Source: Pseudomonas sp. MWU13-2105 (lineage in GTDB: Bacteria > Pseudomonadota > Gammaproteobacteria > Pseudomonadales > Pseudomonadaceae). Taken from it: DNA of 64,000 nt. The notes under the pieces were generated by a model, which did not search any database, was not told the DNA's origin, and saw only the letters and a list, made by a program, of their open reading frames with translations. Shown here piece by piece: positions 32,416-41,161 of the stretch (position 1 is its first letter; every line of letters begins with the position of its first letter). The stretch lies in contig NZ_JALLIY010000025.1 of assembly GCF_023242315.1 (NCBI RefSeq), forward strand, positions 1 through 64,000, written 5' to 3'. The translations under genes were made by a program, and so were the position numbers.

Positions 32416-33768
32416 ATGAAAACCTTGCGTATCGGCTCCGGTGCCGGCTATTCGGGCGACCGCATTGAACCGGCGGTGGAACTGGCGGCCAAGGGCGAGC
32501 TGGATTACCTGGTGTTCGAGTGCCTGGCCGAACGGACCATCGCCCTGGCGCAACAGGTTCGGCTCAGCGATCCCGAGGCCGGTTATGACCCTTTGCTGCG
32601 TGAGCGCATGGAGCGCGTGCTGCCCTTCGTCGGCGGTGCCGGGCGGCGCCTGCGGATCATCACCAATATGGGCGCGGCCAATCCCCTGGCCGCCGCTCGG
32701 GAGGTCCGGCGGATCGCCGCCGAGCTGGGCTTGCCCGGCCTCAAGATTGCCGCGGTGACCGGTGACGATGTACTTGAGGTGCTGCGCGCCGAGCCGAGTC
32801 GTTTGCTGGACAACGGCTGGCGGGTCGAGCAGTTGGGCGAGCGGCTGGTTTCCGCCAATGCCTACCTGGGCGCGGAAGGCATCGTCCAGGCCCTGGCGGC
32901 CGATGCCGATGTGGTGATCACTGGCCGCGTCGCCGACCCGTCGTTGTTTCTCGCGCCGCAATGCTTCGAATTCGGCTGGGCGGCGGACGATTGGCCGCGC
33001 CTGGGTCGTGGCACGCTGCTCGGCCATCTGCTGGAGTGCGCGGGACAGATCACCGGCGGTTACTTTGCCGATCCGGGCGTCAAGGAGGTGCCGGACCTGG
33101 CGCACCTGGGCTTTCCCCTGGCCGAAGTGGATGCCGAGGGCCGGGCGATCATCACCAAAGTCAGCGGCAGCGGCGGGCGGGTGGATGTGGCCACCTGTAG
33201 CGAGCAGTTGCTCTACGAGGTGCATGACCCGGCGGCCTATCTGACGCCGGATGTCACGGCGGACTTTCAGGGCGTGAGTTTTGTCACGGAAGGCGTGGAC
33301 CGGGTTGGCGTGCGGGGAGCGAGCGGGCGACCGCGTCCGCAAGCCCTGAAGGTTTCGGTCGGCTACCTGGACGGTTGGATCGGCGAGGGGCAGATGTCCT
33401 ACGGCGGGCCGGGCGCCCTGGCCCGGGCGCGGCTGGCGCGGGAGATTGTCTTGCAGCGCCTGCAAATCATTGGTGTAAAAGCCGAGGAAGTCCGCGCGGA
33501 ACTGATGGGTGTTGATGCCCTGTATGGCGAAGTGCTGGGTGCGCGAGGGCAGGGCGACCCCTGGGAAGTGCGTTTGCGGGTGGCGGCGCGGTGTGTCGAG
33601 CGGGCCGATGCGGTGCGCGTCGGTAATGAAGTGGAGACGCTGTACACCAACGGCCCCGCCGGCGGTGGCGGTGCGAGCAAAAGCGTACGGCAGGTGGTGG
33701 CGGTGGCGTCGCTGTTGTTGCCACGGGAAAACCTGACGGCGACGGTTCATCTGGAGGATCGCTCATGA
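32416..33768 (+). CDS. AtuA-family protein (DUF1446), large subunit
   Basis: The 450-residue protein belongs to the AtuA/DUF1446 family, named for acyclic-terpene utilisation but widespread outside it. MKTLRIGSGAGYSGDRIEPAVELAAKGELDYLVFECLAERT is the family's N-terminus, and ITGRVADPSLFLAP and GPGALARARLAREI follow. The start at MKTLRIG has GAGGG upstream; five more residues are possible. It overlaps the next gene (a homologue of the AtuA C-terminal domain) by four bases, so the two probably form one complex. The reaction is unknown. Pairing with a CitMHS transporter suggests a role in carboxylate catabolism rather than terpene use. Confidence 0.85.
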   Translation: MKTLRIGSGAGYSGDRIEPAVELAAKGELDYLVFECLAERTIALAQQVRLSDPEAGYDPLLRERMERVLPFVGGAGRRLRIITNMGAANPLAAAREVRRIAAELGLPGLKIAAVTGDDVLEVLRAEPSRLLDNGWRVEQLGERLVSANAYLGAEGIVQALAADADVVITGRVADPSLFLAPQCFEFGWAADDWPRLGRGTLLGHLLECAGQITGGYFADPGVKEVPDLAHLGFPLAEVDAEGRAIITKVSGSGGRVDVATCSEQLLYEVHDPAAYLTPDVTADFQGVSFVTEGVDRVGVRGASGRPRPQALKVSVGYLDGWIGEGQMSYGGPGALARARLAREIVLQRLQIIGVKAEEVRAELMGVDALYGEVLGARGQGDPWEVRLRVAARCVERADAVRVGNEVETLYTNGPAGGGGASKSVRQVVAVASLLLPRENLTATVHLEDRS

Positions 33769-34091
33769 AGGGCCTTGAATTGCGTGCGGTTGCCCATTCG
33801 CGCACGGGCGACAAAGGCGACACCTCGAATATCTCGGTAATTGCCTACCGTGCCGAGGACTACCCGAGGTTATGCGCGTGGCTGACGGCGGAGCGGGTGG
33901 CGGACTACTTTGCGTCGCTGCTCGATCCATCCGCCGGACCGGTACGGCGCTATGCGGTACCGGGGGTGTTGGCCTTGAATTTTGTCTTGCCGGGCATCCT
34001 CCGTGGCGGGGTCACCCGTTCCCTGGCGCTGGATGCCCACGGCAAAAGCTTGGGCTCGGCGTTACTGGATATGCCGTGGGAGTGCGATTAA
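33765..34091 (+). CDS. AtuA C-terminal-domain-like small subunit
   Basis: The 108-residue protein corresponds to the C-terminal portion that some longer AtuA proteins carry as a fused domain: AHSRTGDKGDTSNISVIAY near the N-terminus and VLALNFVLPGILRGGVTRSL in the middle are conserved. Its ATG overlaps the preceding stop codon (ATGA). It is probably the small partner of the AtuA-like protein. Its stop overlaps that of the convergent isonitrile hydratase gene. Confidence 0.8.
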   Translation: MKGLELRAVAHSRTGDKGDTSNISVIAYRAEDYPRLCAWLTAERVADYFASLLDPSAGPVRRYAVPGVLALNFVLPGILRGGVTRSLALDAHGKSLGSALLDMPWECD

Positions 34092-34777
34092 CCCACCTGT
34101 TTCAAACGCTGGGCGACCCGCTCGGTGATCAGGCTGCGCTGTTTGTGCGACTCCGCCGCCCGTTGCCGGGCAATCTCCAGCACCTGCGCGGACGCCGTCT
34201 CGGGGCTTCCGGAGTTAAATGGCGGCGCCGGTGCGTATTCCAGCTGCAACTGGATCACCTGGGCCTCTTGCGCGCCGACCAGTTCTGCGACCAGGGTCAG
34301 GGCAAAGTCGATCCCGGCGGTGATGCCGCCGCCGGTCAGCAGGTTGCCGTCACGGACCACACGGTCTTTCACGGGGATTGCACCGAGAGGCGCCAGCAGG
34401 TCGTGATAGGCCCAGTGAGTGGTGGCCTTGCGGCCTTGCAGCAGCCCGGCGGCACCCAGCACCAGGGAGCCGGTGCAGACCGAGGTGATATATCGCGCCT
34501 GCGCGGCCTGCCGGACGATGAACGAGAGGGTCTCGGTATCTTCCATCAAGGGCCCGACCCCGGCACCGCCCGGAATGCAGATCACGTCCAGGGGCGGACA
34601 GTCTTCGAAGGTCGTCGTCGGCGTAAAGACCAGGCCGGTGCTGGAGGTGATGGGGGCCAGGTCCTTCCAGATCAGATGGATCCGCACATCCGGCAGCGAG
34701 AACAGGACGTCGTAGGGGCCGGTGAGGTCGAGCTGTTGGACTTTGGGGAACAACAGAAAGCCGATATGCAGTGTCAT
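34088..34777 (-). CDS. inhA: Isonitrile hydratase (DJ-1/PfpI family)
   Basis: The 229-residue protein matches isonitrile hydratase, which converts isonitriles to N-substituted formamides: MTLHIGFLLFPKVQQLDLTGPYDVL at the N-terminus and the nucleophile Cys101 in TSVCTGSLVLGAAGLL. The length and the cysteine position agree with the characterised Pseudomonas enzyme as I recall it. The adjacent divergent regulator has the same GATase1-like domain fused to an AraC DNA-binding domain, so it is the likely controller. The natural isonitrile is unknown; no isonitrile synthase is in the window. Confidence 0.85.
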   Translation of the reverse strand: MTLHIGFLLFPKVQQLDLTGPYDVLFSLPDVRIHLIWKDLAPITSSTGLVFTPTTTFEDCPPLDVICIPGGAGVGPLMEDTETLSFIVRQAAQARYITSVCTGSLVLGAAGLLQGRKATTHWAYHDLLAPLGAIPVKDRVVRDGNLLTGGGITAGIDFALTLVAELVGAQEAQVIQLQLEYAPAPPFNSGSPETASAQVLEIARQRAAESHKQRSLITERVAQRLKQVG

Positions 34778-34890
34778 GGCGATAGCTCCTTGGGAGTGAA
34801 TAAGCAGGTCCGGCGAGGCTGGACGAACCTACTGTAGTTTCGTAGGCTTTGGCGTATCCGCCATTAACCCCACGTTTCACGCCAAACCTT

Positions 34891-35865
34891 ATGAACGCAC
34901 CCAGAACGATCCGGATCCTGGCTTTCCCCAATGTGCAGGTGCTCGATGTCACGGGGCCGCTGCAGGTCTTCGCCTCGGCCAACGACCTGGCGCGGGCCCA
35001 GGGCCTGCCGCTGCCGTATGCCGTTAGCGTGGTTGCCGCCCAGGGCGAGCCGGTGATGAGTTCGGCGGGTTTGGCCCTGGTGGCGGAGCCGTTGCCGGCG
35101 TCGGGCACGCCCTGCGACACCCTGGTCATCGCCGGCGGCTGGGGCACCTACGCGGCCGCCGAGGACCCGCTGCAGGTGGCCTGGGTGCGCCAGCAGGCCG
35201 CTTGTGCGCGGCGGGTCGCCTCGGTCTGCACCGGGGCGTTCCTGCTGGCGGCCAGCGGCTGGCTGGACGGGCGGCGGGTGGCCACCCACTGGACCCGTTG
35301 CGAACAATTGGCGGCGCAGTACCCGCGGCTGCGGGTCGAGCCCAATCCGATCTTTATCAACGACGGTCCGGTCTGGACCTCGGCCGGGGTGACGGCAGGC
35401 ATCGACTTGTCCCTGGCCCTGGTTGAAGCGGACCTGGGGCGCCCCGTGGCGCTGGAGGTCGCGCGGCACTTGGTGGTGTTCCTGAAGCGCCCGGGCGGGC
35501 AGTCGCAATTCAGCGCCACCTTGTCCTTGCAGAAGGCCGGCAACCGTTTCGCTGAGTTGCAGGCGTGGATCGCCGAACACCTGGCGCAGGACCTGTCGAT
35601 TTCGATCCTGGCGCAGCAGGCGGGCATGAGCGAGCGCAGTTTCGTCCGTCACTATCGCGCCGAAACCGGCCAGACGCCGGCCCGGGCCATCGAGCAGATC
35701 CGTGTGGAAACCGCCCGGCGCCTGCTGAGCGACACCACGCTGCCGATCAAGCGGATCGCCACCCGCTGCGGTTTCGGCAGCGAGGAAACCCTGCGCCGCA
35801 GCTTTCTGCGGGCCATGAGTGTCACGCCACAGGCCTACCGCGAGCGTTTTTCAGTGCGGGCATAG
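34891..35865 (+). CDS. GATase1-like/AraC-type regulator (FtrA/GlxA family)
   Basis: The 324-residue protein joins an N-terminal DJ-1/PfpI-like domain (IRILAFPNVQVLDVTGPLQVF, with the non-catalytic nucleophile elbow VASVCTGAFLLAASG) to a C-terminal AraC double helix-turn-helix (DLSISILAQQAGMSERSFVRHYRAETGQTPARAIEQIRVE and IATRCGFGSEETLRRSFLRAMSVTPQAYRERF). The start at MNAPRTIRILAF is preferred over one 14 codons earlier. It is divergent from the isonitrile hydratase gene, with 113 bases between them, and probably activates it. Confidence 0.85.
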   Translation: MNAPRTIRILAFPNVQVLDVTGPLQVFASANDLARAQGLPLPYAVSVVAAQGEPVMSSAGLALVAEPLPASGTPCDTLVIAGGWGTYAAAEDPLQVAWVRQQAACARRVASVCTGAFLLAASGWLDGRRVATHWTRCEQLAAQYPRLRVEPNPIFINDGPVWTSAGVTAGIDLSLALVEADLGRPVALEVARHLVVFLKRPGGQSQFSATLSLQKAGNRFAELQAWIAEHLAQDLSISILAQQAGMSERSFVRHYRAETGQTPARAIEQIRVETARRLLSDTTLPIKRIATRCGFGSEETLRRSFLRAMSVTPQAYRERFSVRA

Positions 35866-36056
35866 GACCCCGCCGGGTGACGCCGTCGATCCACTTCGTT
35901 GATCTAAGCCATCCCCTGAGCGCCGATTGCGCCTAAGCTTTTGGAATATCAGACGTAGTTCGCAATAAAACCTGTACGTTAAGCATGTTTTGTAAAACCT
36001 ATGGCATCATGCCATTAATGCTTTCCCTGATACCCAAATAAGATGAGCACCGGTCT

Positions 36057-37055
36057 GTGTCAGTGATTCCCCTAGTTGTGTGTGACGACTCCAACATGGC
36101 CCGTAAGCAGGTTTTACGGGCGCTGCCGACGGACTGGCAGGTTTCGATCACCGAGGCCAGCGATGGTCGACAGGGGCTGGATGCCATTCGCCAGGGCTTG
36201 GGACAGGTGGTGCTGCTCGACCTGACCATGCCGGAAATGGATGGTTACCAGGTGCTCTCGGCGATTCGTGCCGAAGGTTTGCAGGCACAGGTGATCGTGA
36301 TCTCCGGTGACGTCCAGGAAGAGGCGGTACGCCGGGTTCACGAGCTGGGCGCGCTGGCGTTCCTGAAAAAACCCTTCGACCAGGACGAACTGCGCGAGAC
36401 CCTCGACCGACTGGGGCTGCTGAATGTCCCAGGTCCGGCGCAGTCAGCCGCTCGCCCTGAACCGACGGCTGAAATCAGTTTCCGCGATGCCTTTCGCGAA
36501 ACGGTCAACGTCGCCATCGGTCGTGCGGCGGCGCTGATTGCCAAGGTCCTCGGGGTGTTCGTGCAGTTGCCGGTACCGAACGTGAATATCCTCGAAGTGG
36601 GCGAGCTGCACATGGCGCTGATGGATGCCGGGAGCGGCAACCAGCTCACCGCCATTTGCCAGGGCTTTATCGGCAGCGGCATCGCCGGCGAAGCCTTGCT
36701 GATGTTCCATGACTCGGAAATCGCCGACATGGCGCAGTTGATGCAGCGCCAGGGCACCGAGTATTCGGACCTGGAAATGCTGCTGGACCTCTCCAGCGTG
36801 CTGATCGGCGCGTGCCTGAGCAGTATTGCCGAGCAGATCGACGTGGTGTTTTCCCAGGGCCATCCACAGATTCTCGGGCAGCATGCGGCCATCGACGAAC
36901 TGATCCGGGTCAACCAGCAACGCTGGAGAAAGACCCTGGCGGTGGAAATCAGCTATAGCCTGGAAGGACACGACATTCATTTCGACTTGCTGCTGTTGTT
37001 CACGGAAGACTCCATCGAGCGGTTGACCGACAAACTCGCCTACCTGATGAATTGA
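36057..37055 (+). CDS. Response regulator with CheX/CheC-like output domain
   Basis: The 332-residue protein has a receiver domain at residues 1-120 (IPLVVCDDSNMARKQVLRAL, phospho-aspartate in VVLLDLTMPEMDGYQVL, lysine in AFLKKPFDQ). The region from about 140 (FRDAFRETVNVAIGRAAALIAKVLGVFVQLPVPNVNIL) has the CheC/CheX fold; the NxxxxEMLLDLSSVLIGACLS segment is similar to CheC helices. CheC-type domains dephosphorylate receivers, so this may be a self-limiting phosphorylation switch. GTG is the start. The GGDEF gene follows after three bases, so they are co-expressed and the regulator probably controls its cyclase. Confidence 0.8.
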   Translation: MSVIPLVVCDDSNMARKQVLRALPTDWQVSITEASDGRQGLDAIRQGLGQVVLLDLTMPEMDGYQVLSAIRAEGLQAQVIVISGDVQEEAVRRVHELGALAFLKKPFDQDELRETLDRLGLLNVPGPAQSAARPEPTAEISFRDAFRETVNVAIGRAAALIAKVLGVFVQLPVPNVNILEVGELHMALMDAGSGNQLTAICQGFIGSGIAGEALLMFHDSEIADMAQLMQRQGTEYSDLEMLLDLSSVLIGACLSSIAEQIDVVFSQGHPQILGQHAAIDELIRVNQQRWRKTLAVEISYSLEGHDIHFDLLLLFTEDSIERLTDKLAYLMN

Positions 37056-37058
37056 GCC

Positions 37059-38012
37059 ATGAACGACACTCTCGATCTGAACGAGTTTCACTGGTTGCTG
37101 GCGATTGTCCAGAGCATCGATGTCGGCGTGGTGGTGCTGGACCGCGACTACTGCGTGCAGGTCTGGAACACCTTCATGGAAAACCGTTCCGGGGTGCAGC
37201 CCAAGGACGCCAACAACCAGTCTTTCTTCAGCCTGTTTCCCGAAGTCGATCGCGAATGGTTCAGCCGCAAGGTGGAGAGCGTCGCGACCCTGGGCACGCC
37301 GGCGTTCACCATCTGGGAGCAGCGACCTTATCTGGTGCGGTTCAAGAACTACCAGCCGATCACCGGCCAGGAAGACTTCATGTACCAGAACACCACGTTG
37401 TTGCCGTTGCGCTCCACCAACAGCGCAATCACCCATATCTGCCTGGTGATCTATGACGTCACCGACGTGGCCACCAACCGCCACCAGCTCCAGGCGGCCA
37501 ATGCCAAGTTGCAGAAGCTCTCCAGCACCGATCGCCTGACCGGGCTGTACAACCGTGGGCACTGGGAGGAAAGCCTGAAGGCCGCCTATGCGCGGAACCA
37601 GCGCTATGGCAATGCCACGAGCCTGGTGATGTTCGACATCGACCACTTCAAGCGGGTCAATGACACCTATGGCCATCAAGCGGGAGACAAGGTCATCGAG
37701 CATGTGGCCGATATGGTCCGCGAGCATGTGCGTGACAGCGACGTGGCCGGGCGTTATGGCGGCGAAGAATTTGGCGTGGTGCTGTCGGACACCGACAAGG
37801 CCGGCGCACGTTTTTTTGCCGAACGCTTGCGCAAGGCGATCGAAGGCCTGGAGGTCGTACATGAAGGCCAGAGCATCCGTTTCACCATCAGCCTGGGGGT
37901 GGCGGACTTGAGCCAGCCTTCGATCAGTCACGCCGACCTGATCGCCTGGGCGGACCATGCCTTGTATGCGTCGAAGAAGGCCGGGCGTAATCGGGTGACG
38001 GTCTACGAGTGA
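37059..38012 (+). CDS. PAS-GGDEF diguanylate cyclase
   Basis: The 317-residue protein has an N-terminal PAS-like sensor (residues 10-145, LLAIVQSIDVGVVVLDRDYCVQVWNTFM) and a C-terminal GGDEF domain (LSSTDRLTGLYNRGHWEESL, FDIDHFKRVNDTYGHQAGDKVI, active site RYGGEEFGVVL). The intact GGEEF and metal-binding aspartate mean it should make cyclic di-GMP from GTP. No inhibitory RxxD site is obvious before GGEEF. There is no membrane span. It forms an operon with the CheX-like response regulator. Confidence 0.9.
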   Translation: MNDTLDLNEFHWLLAIVQSIDVGVVVLDRDYCVQVWNTFMENRSGVQPKDANNQSFFSLFPEVDREWFSRKVESVATLGTPAFTIWEQRPYLVRFKNYQPITGQEDFMYQNTTLLPLRSTNSAITHICLVIYDVTDVATNRHQLQAANAKLQKLSSTDRLTGLYNRGHWEESLKAAYARNQRYGNATSLVMFDIDHFKRVNDTYGHQAGDKVIEHVADMVREHVRDSDVAGRYGGEEFGVVLSDTDKAGARFFAERLRKAIEGLEVVHEGQSIRFTISLGVADLSQPSISHADLIAWADHALYASKKAGRNRVTVYE

Positions 38013-38109
38013 ACCGACCCCGATTCGCCATGCCATCCCCGCCCTTGATTGGACTGCATAGGCCGCAATGCTCGGAGCCTGATGCGTGTGCCAGGACGTT
38101 TCTTGAGGA

Positions 38110-38610
38110 TCAGTATTGATGCGGTAGCGCGATTTGCCGGCTGCCGATCAGCTTTCCCCATTTCTCAGTGGGCAGGTAAACCCGGACCATCGTCGCTATC
38201 GGGTTGATAAAAGGTGTTTTCCCCAGCTGCGTGTTGGTGCTGGTCGTGACGCCGAGCAAACCATTGACCACGGCACGAATGAGCAGATGTTCGCAGTTGT
38301 TCTGCCCGGCGAGAAACATCGACTTGCCGCTGTCGACAGTGGGCAGGCAGTAGGCGCACAAGATGTTTTTGGCGTAAGCCTTTGGAATTCCCATGATATG
38401 GAACACCTCGGCGCGGGTTTTCCATCGGTCGAAGGCGTTGTCGGCGTAACCCACGTAGGTCGAATTCTCGCCGGTGTTATGGATGATGTAGATGCAGGCC
38501 GTTGTCGCGGGAGCGGGGTTGACCGAAGGCGTGGCATCGTCGCCACAGGCAAGCCCCATATCCCACGATTGATAGGTTTTGAAATGGAATTCCGCGATCG
38601 CCATTACCAT
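38110..38610 (-). CDS. Hypothetical protein with a divergent GIY-YIG-like domain
   Basis: The 166-residue protein contains CIYIIHNTGENSTYVGYADNAFDRWKTRAEVFH at residues 38-70. The IYII...YVGYA...RW..R pattern matches the GIY-YIG nuclease core (two tyrosines and the arginine), and NCEHLLIRAVVNG at about 105-117 offers the expected metal-binding glutamate. GIY-YIG domains nick or cleave DNA in repair, restriction and mobile elements. This is a motif-level assignment; the rest of the protein is unlike known members. It stands alone between the GGDEF and LysE genes. A start two codons later (MAIAEF) is equally good. Confidence 0.55.
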   Translation of the reverse strand: MVMAIAEFHFKTYQSWDMGLACGDDATPSVNPAPATTACIYIIHNTGENSTYVGYADNAFDRWKTRAEVFHIMGIPKAYAKNILCAYCLPTVDSGKSMFLAGQNNCEHLLIRAVVNGLLGVTTSTNTQLGKTPFINPIATMVRVYLPTEKWGKLIGSRQIALPHQY

Positions 38611-38706
38611 GCTCCCTGGTTTTGGAGAAAGATCGTATCAGAGGGCAAATCGCCCCACTAGAGTCTGTCGGAACGGCACTCGCCAGCCCGTTGAGCGGGT
38701 GTGTGC

Positions 38707-39327
38707 TCAGGCCCGCCGAGCCATCAACAGCACCGAAGCCGCCCCCGACAGCAGCACCGCGCAACCGCGATTGAACAGGCGCTTGCCCTTGGGTTCGGCG
38801 AACCAGCGGCGCATATGCACGCCCATGTAAGCGTAAGCGCTGATGGCGATCAGTTCCAGCATCAGGAACAGGGCGCCGAGCACGGCGAACTGGGCGGGAA
38901 TGCCTCGGGTCGGGTCGATGAACTGGGGCAGGAAGGCGGTGAAGATGAGAATGGCTTTTGGGTTGCCGGCCGCCACCAGGAACTCCTGGCGGGCGAGGGC
39001 GCGCAGGCTGGCGGGGGCGCTTTGGGCGCGGGTGTCGGCATCGGGGTTGGCGCGCCAGAGCTGGAGGGCGAGGTAGATCAGGTAGGCGGCGCCGAGAATC
39101 TTGATTCCATAGAACAGCAGCTCCGAGGTTTGCAGCACCACCGCCAGGCCCGCCGAGGCCAGGGCGATCATTCCGGCAAACGCCAGCAAGCGCCCGAAGC
39201 CCGCCAGGCAGGAAGTGCGAAAGCCATAGCGCGTCGAGTTGCTGACCGAGAGCAGGTTGTTCGGGCCGGGGGCCATATTCAGGGCGAAGCACGCCGGGAT
39301 AAACAGGATCAGTGTCGGCAGGTCCAT
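38707..39327 (-). CDS. LysE-family amino-acid/metabolite exporter
   Basis: The 206-residue protein has five to six membrane spans and the LysE/RhtB signature FALNMAPGPNNLLSVSNSTRYGFRTSCLAGFGRL at residues 15-47, then AAGNPKAILIFTAFLPQF. It exports amino acids or related compounds. I chose MDLPTLILFIPACF because it begins the first membrane helix as in the family; the frame extends 42 codons upstream without homology. No LysG/ArgP-type regulator is adjacent. Confidence 0.85.
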   Translation of the reverse strand: MDLPTLILFIPACFALNMAPGPNNLLSVSNSTRYGFRTSCLAGFGRLLAFAGMIALASAGLAVVLQTSELLFYGIKILGAAYLIYLALQLWRANPDADTRAQSAPASLRALARQEFLVAAGNPKAILIFTAFLPQFIDPTRGIPAQFAVLGALFLMLELIAISAYAYMGVHMRRWFAEPKGKRLFNRGCAVLLSGAASVLLMARRA

Positions 39328-39502
39328 GGCGGGCTCCGGGGGCGAGAGGCGGAAAAGTTCGACAATAACGTCAAATCTTCGCCGGGTGCCAGTGTGCCTG
39401 GGGCTTTCCTCATCTGTACCTGGAACTTGTCGCGCAGGTGTACCGTACATCACACTGACAACTCGGTTTCGCGCCAGGTTGTCCTGTTCCCGAGGTGTTC
39501 CC

Positions 39503-40141
39503 TTATGCGTCGAAAATGACGCGCAGATGTGGACTTCGCAGCACGCTCGCCGGAGTGACTGTATGTCGTTGCCAGGGGATCCGGCCGAAGTACCAGACGC
39601 GCCAGAACGCGAGCTTCGGATCGGGATTGTCTTGCAGCAACGTGGCGAACGTCTCCACTTCGCCGAGCAAAATGTCCGTCGCTTCCTGGATCACCTCACG
39701 CACGAAGCGAGAACAGAACTGGCGTCGCGAATGGATGTTGAAACCGGTGTCGTAGAAGGTTCCCATCCGCCGCTCCGCCGCGCTCACCAGACCGCGGCGA
39801 TGCCGGTCGTCGAGCGGCGCGGCCAGCCTGGCGACTGTGCAGCGGCCGTGTTCGGAGCGTTCCAGGAACCGGCTCATCGGCGTGGTCCGGGCAAAAGGAA
39901 AAGTACTCTCCGCAATCAAGGGGTCATCGCCACGGTCGTCGACGACGACTCCCACGTGATTGGTCCATGAGTTCGTGGCGTTGGCCACTTCCAGGAAGGG
40001 GCGCGCGGTGACTCGGATGAAAACCAGGTCGCCGATGTGCAAATCACCCACGGGTGCTCCTGCGGCAGGCAACTCGACGTGGGAACTGCTGTGCACACCC
40101 TCTGAACGTATGACGCTGTTCATCCCGCTGCTAATGGACAT
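39503..40141 (-). CDS. YiiX/YebB-like (NlpC/P60-related) cysteine hydrolase
   Basis: The 212-residue protein resembles the permuted papain-like YiiX/YebB group: HIGDLVFIRV and the histidine in NSWTNHVGVVVDD come first, and the candidate cysteine in RRQFCSRFVREVI comes late, the reverse of the usual NlpC/P60 order. Such enzymes cut amide bonds in peptidoglycan or lipids. There is no signal peptide, so it may act in the cytoplasm. AGGAG lies just before the start. It is divergent from an XRE-type regulator across 114 bases containing a palindrome. Confidence 0.75.
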   Translation of the reverse strand: MSISSGMNSVIRSEGVHSSSHVELPAAGAPVGDLHIGDLVFIRVTARPFLEVANATNSWTNHVGVVVDDRGDDPLIAESTFPFARTTPMSRFLERSEHGRCTVARLAAPLDDRHRRGLVSAAERRMGTFYDTGFNIHSRRQFCSRFVREVIQEATDILLGEVETFATLLQDNPDPKLAFWRVWYFGRIPWQRHTVTPASVLRSPHLRVIFDA

Positions 40142-40224
40142 GCTGGTCTCCTGGTTCTTTTGAAGACCCAGTATGTGAGCAGGGTGCATGTTTCACACCT
40201 TTATCCTTGGAATTTCCTTATGCT

Positions 40225-40239
40225 GATACCTTTAGTATC
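40225..40239. promoter_or_regulatory. Palindrome between the YiiX-like and XRE genes
   Basis: GATACCTTTAGTATC, with 5-base arms GATAC/GTATC, sits 17 bases before the XRE-type regulator's start and 84 before the divergent hydrolase. It is a natural autoregulatory operator candidate; the sequence ATACCTTTA recurs at 40248-40256. Confidence 0.4.
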
Positions 40240-40255
40240 GGATTCCAATACCTTT

Positions 40256-41011
40256 ATGACTGCAATTACCCAGCTCGTCGCGACGATCAAGCAGCGCCTC
40301 AAGTCCGCGGGAATGACCTATCGCGACGTTGCCCAGGCGCTGGACCTCTCGGAGCCCAGCGTGAAGCGCCTGCTCGCCAGCGGGCGGCTGACAGTCGAGC
40401 GCCTTGCGCAGTTCTGTGATCTGCTGGGGCTGACGATGGCGGAACTGCTGCAGGAGGCCGAGGCGTCGGTGCCGCGCCTGCAAATGCTGAGGCGTGAACA
40501 GGAAGCGCAGCTTGTCTCGAATGAGAAATTGTTGTTGGTGGCCGTGTGTGCGCTGAACCAATGGTCGCTGGGCGACATGGTGTCTGCCTACCATCTGTCG
40601 AAAGCCGAGTGCATCAAGCATCTGCTGGTGTTGGAGCGGATGGGGTTGGTGGACTTGAAGCCGGGAAATCGCATCAGGCTGCTCGTGGCACGAGATTTTG
40701 ATTGGCTGCCGGACGGCCCTATCCGGCAGTTCTTTGTGCAGCAGGGGCTGCCCGATTTCATGGCAAGTCGCTTCGACGTTGCTGATGAGACCCTGGACTT
40801 TGCCCATGGCATGTTGACGAAGGCCGCGTATGCCCAGTTGCAGGTTGAAATGCACAGGTTGCGTAGCAGGCTGGCAGCGCTTCACCGCGAATCCTTGAGC
40901 GCGCCCTTGTCCGAGAAGCGCGGCACGGCGCTTCTGCTGGCGACGCGTGTCTGGGAGCCGCAGGCGTTCAGAGCGCTCAAACGGCCGGCGCCCGCTCATT
41001 CTCAAGAATAA
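40256..41011 (+). CDS. XRE-type helix-turn-helix regulator
   Basis: The 251-residue protein has an N-terminal XRE helix-turn-helix (MTYRDVAQALDLSEPSVKRLLASGRLTVERLAQFCDLLGLTMAELLQ, residues 20-66) and a C-terminal region of about 180 residues with a second winged-helix-like stretch (LGDMVSAYHLSKAECIKHLLVLERMGLVDLKPGNRIRLLV). It contains no peptidase domain. I start at MTAITQLVATIKQRLKSAG. It is divergent from the YiiX-like hydrolase and probably controls it. A 14-base palindrome AAACAAATTTGTTT follows its stop codon at 41024-41037. Confidence 0.8.
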   Translation: MTAITQLVATIKQRLKSAGMTYRDVAQALDLSEPSVKRLLASGRLTVERLAQFCDLLGLTMAELLQEAEASVPRLQMLRREQEAQLVSNEKLLLVAVCALNQWSLGDMVSAYHLSKAECIKHLLVLERMGLVDLKPGNRIRLLVARDFDWLPDGPIRQFFVQQGLPDFMASRFDVADETLDFAHGMLTKAAYAQLQVEMHRLRSRLAALHRESLSAPLSEKRGTALLLATRVWEPQAFRALKRPAPAHSQE

Positions 41012-41161
41012 GTAGCTGTTTTAAAACAAATTTGTTTGCCTTGGGGCTTCCCAGGCGATGGGAAAGTTGGTAAATTTCCGCGCACTCTCGCAGCGACCCT
41101 TCTCGGGTTCGCAAGCTGCTAGGTCAACAACCGGGTGTCATGCACTCGTCGCAACAGATAC

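Noticed and set aside
31107..34091. Acyclic terpene utilisation cluster
   Set aside because: Only AtuA-like proteins are present; there are no atuC/atuF carboxylase or citronellol genes, and a CitMHS transporter heads the operon.
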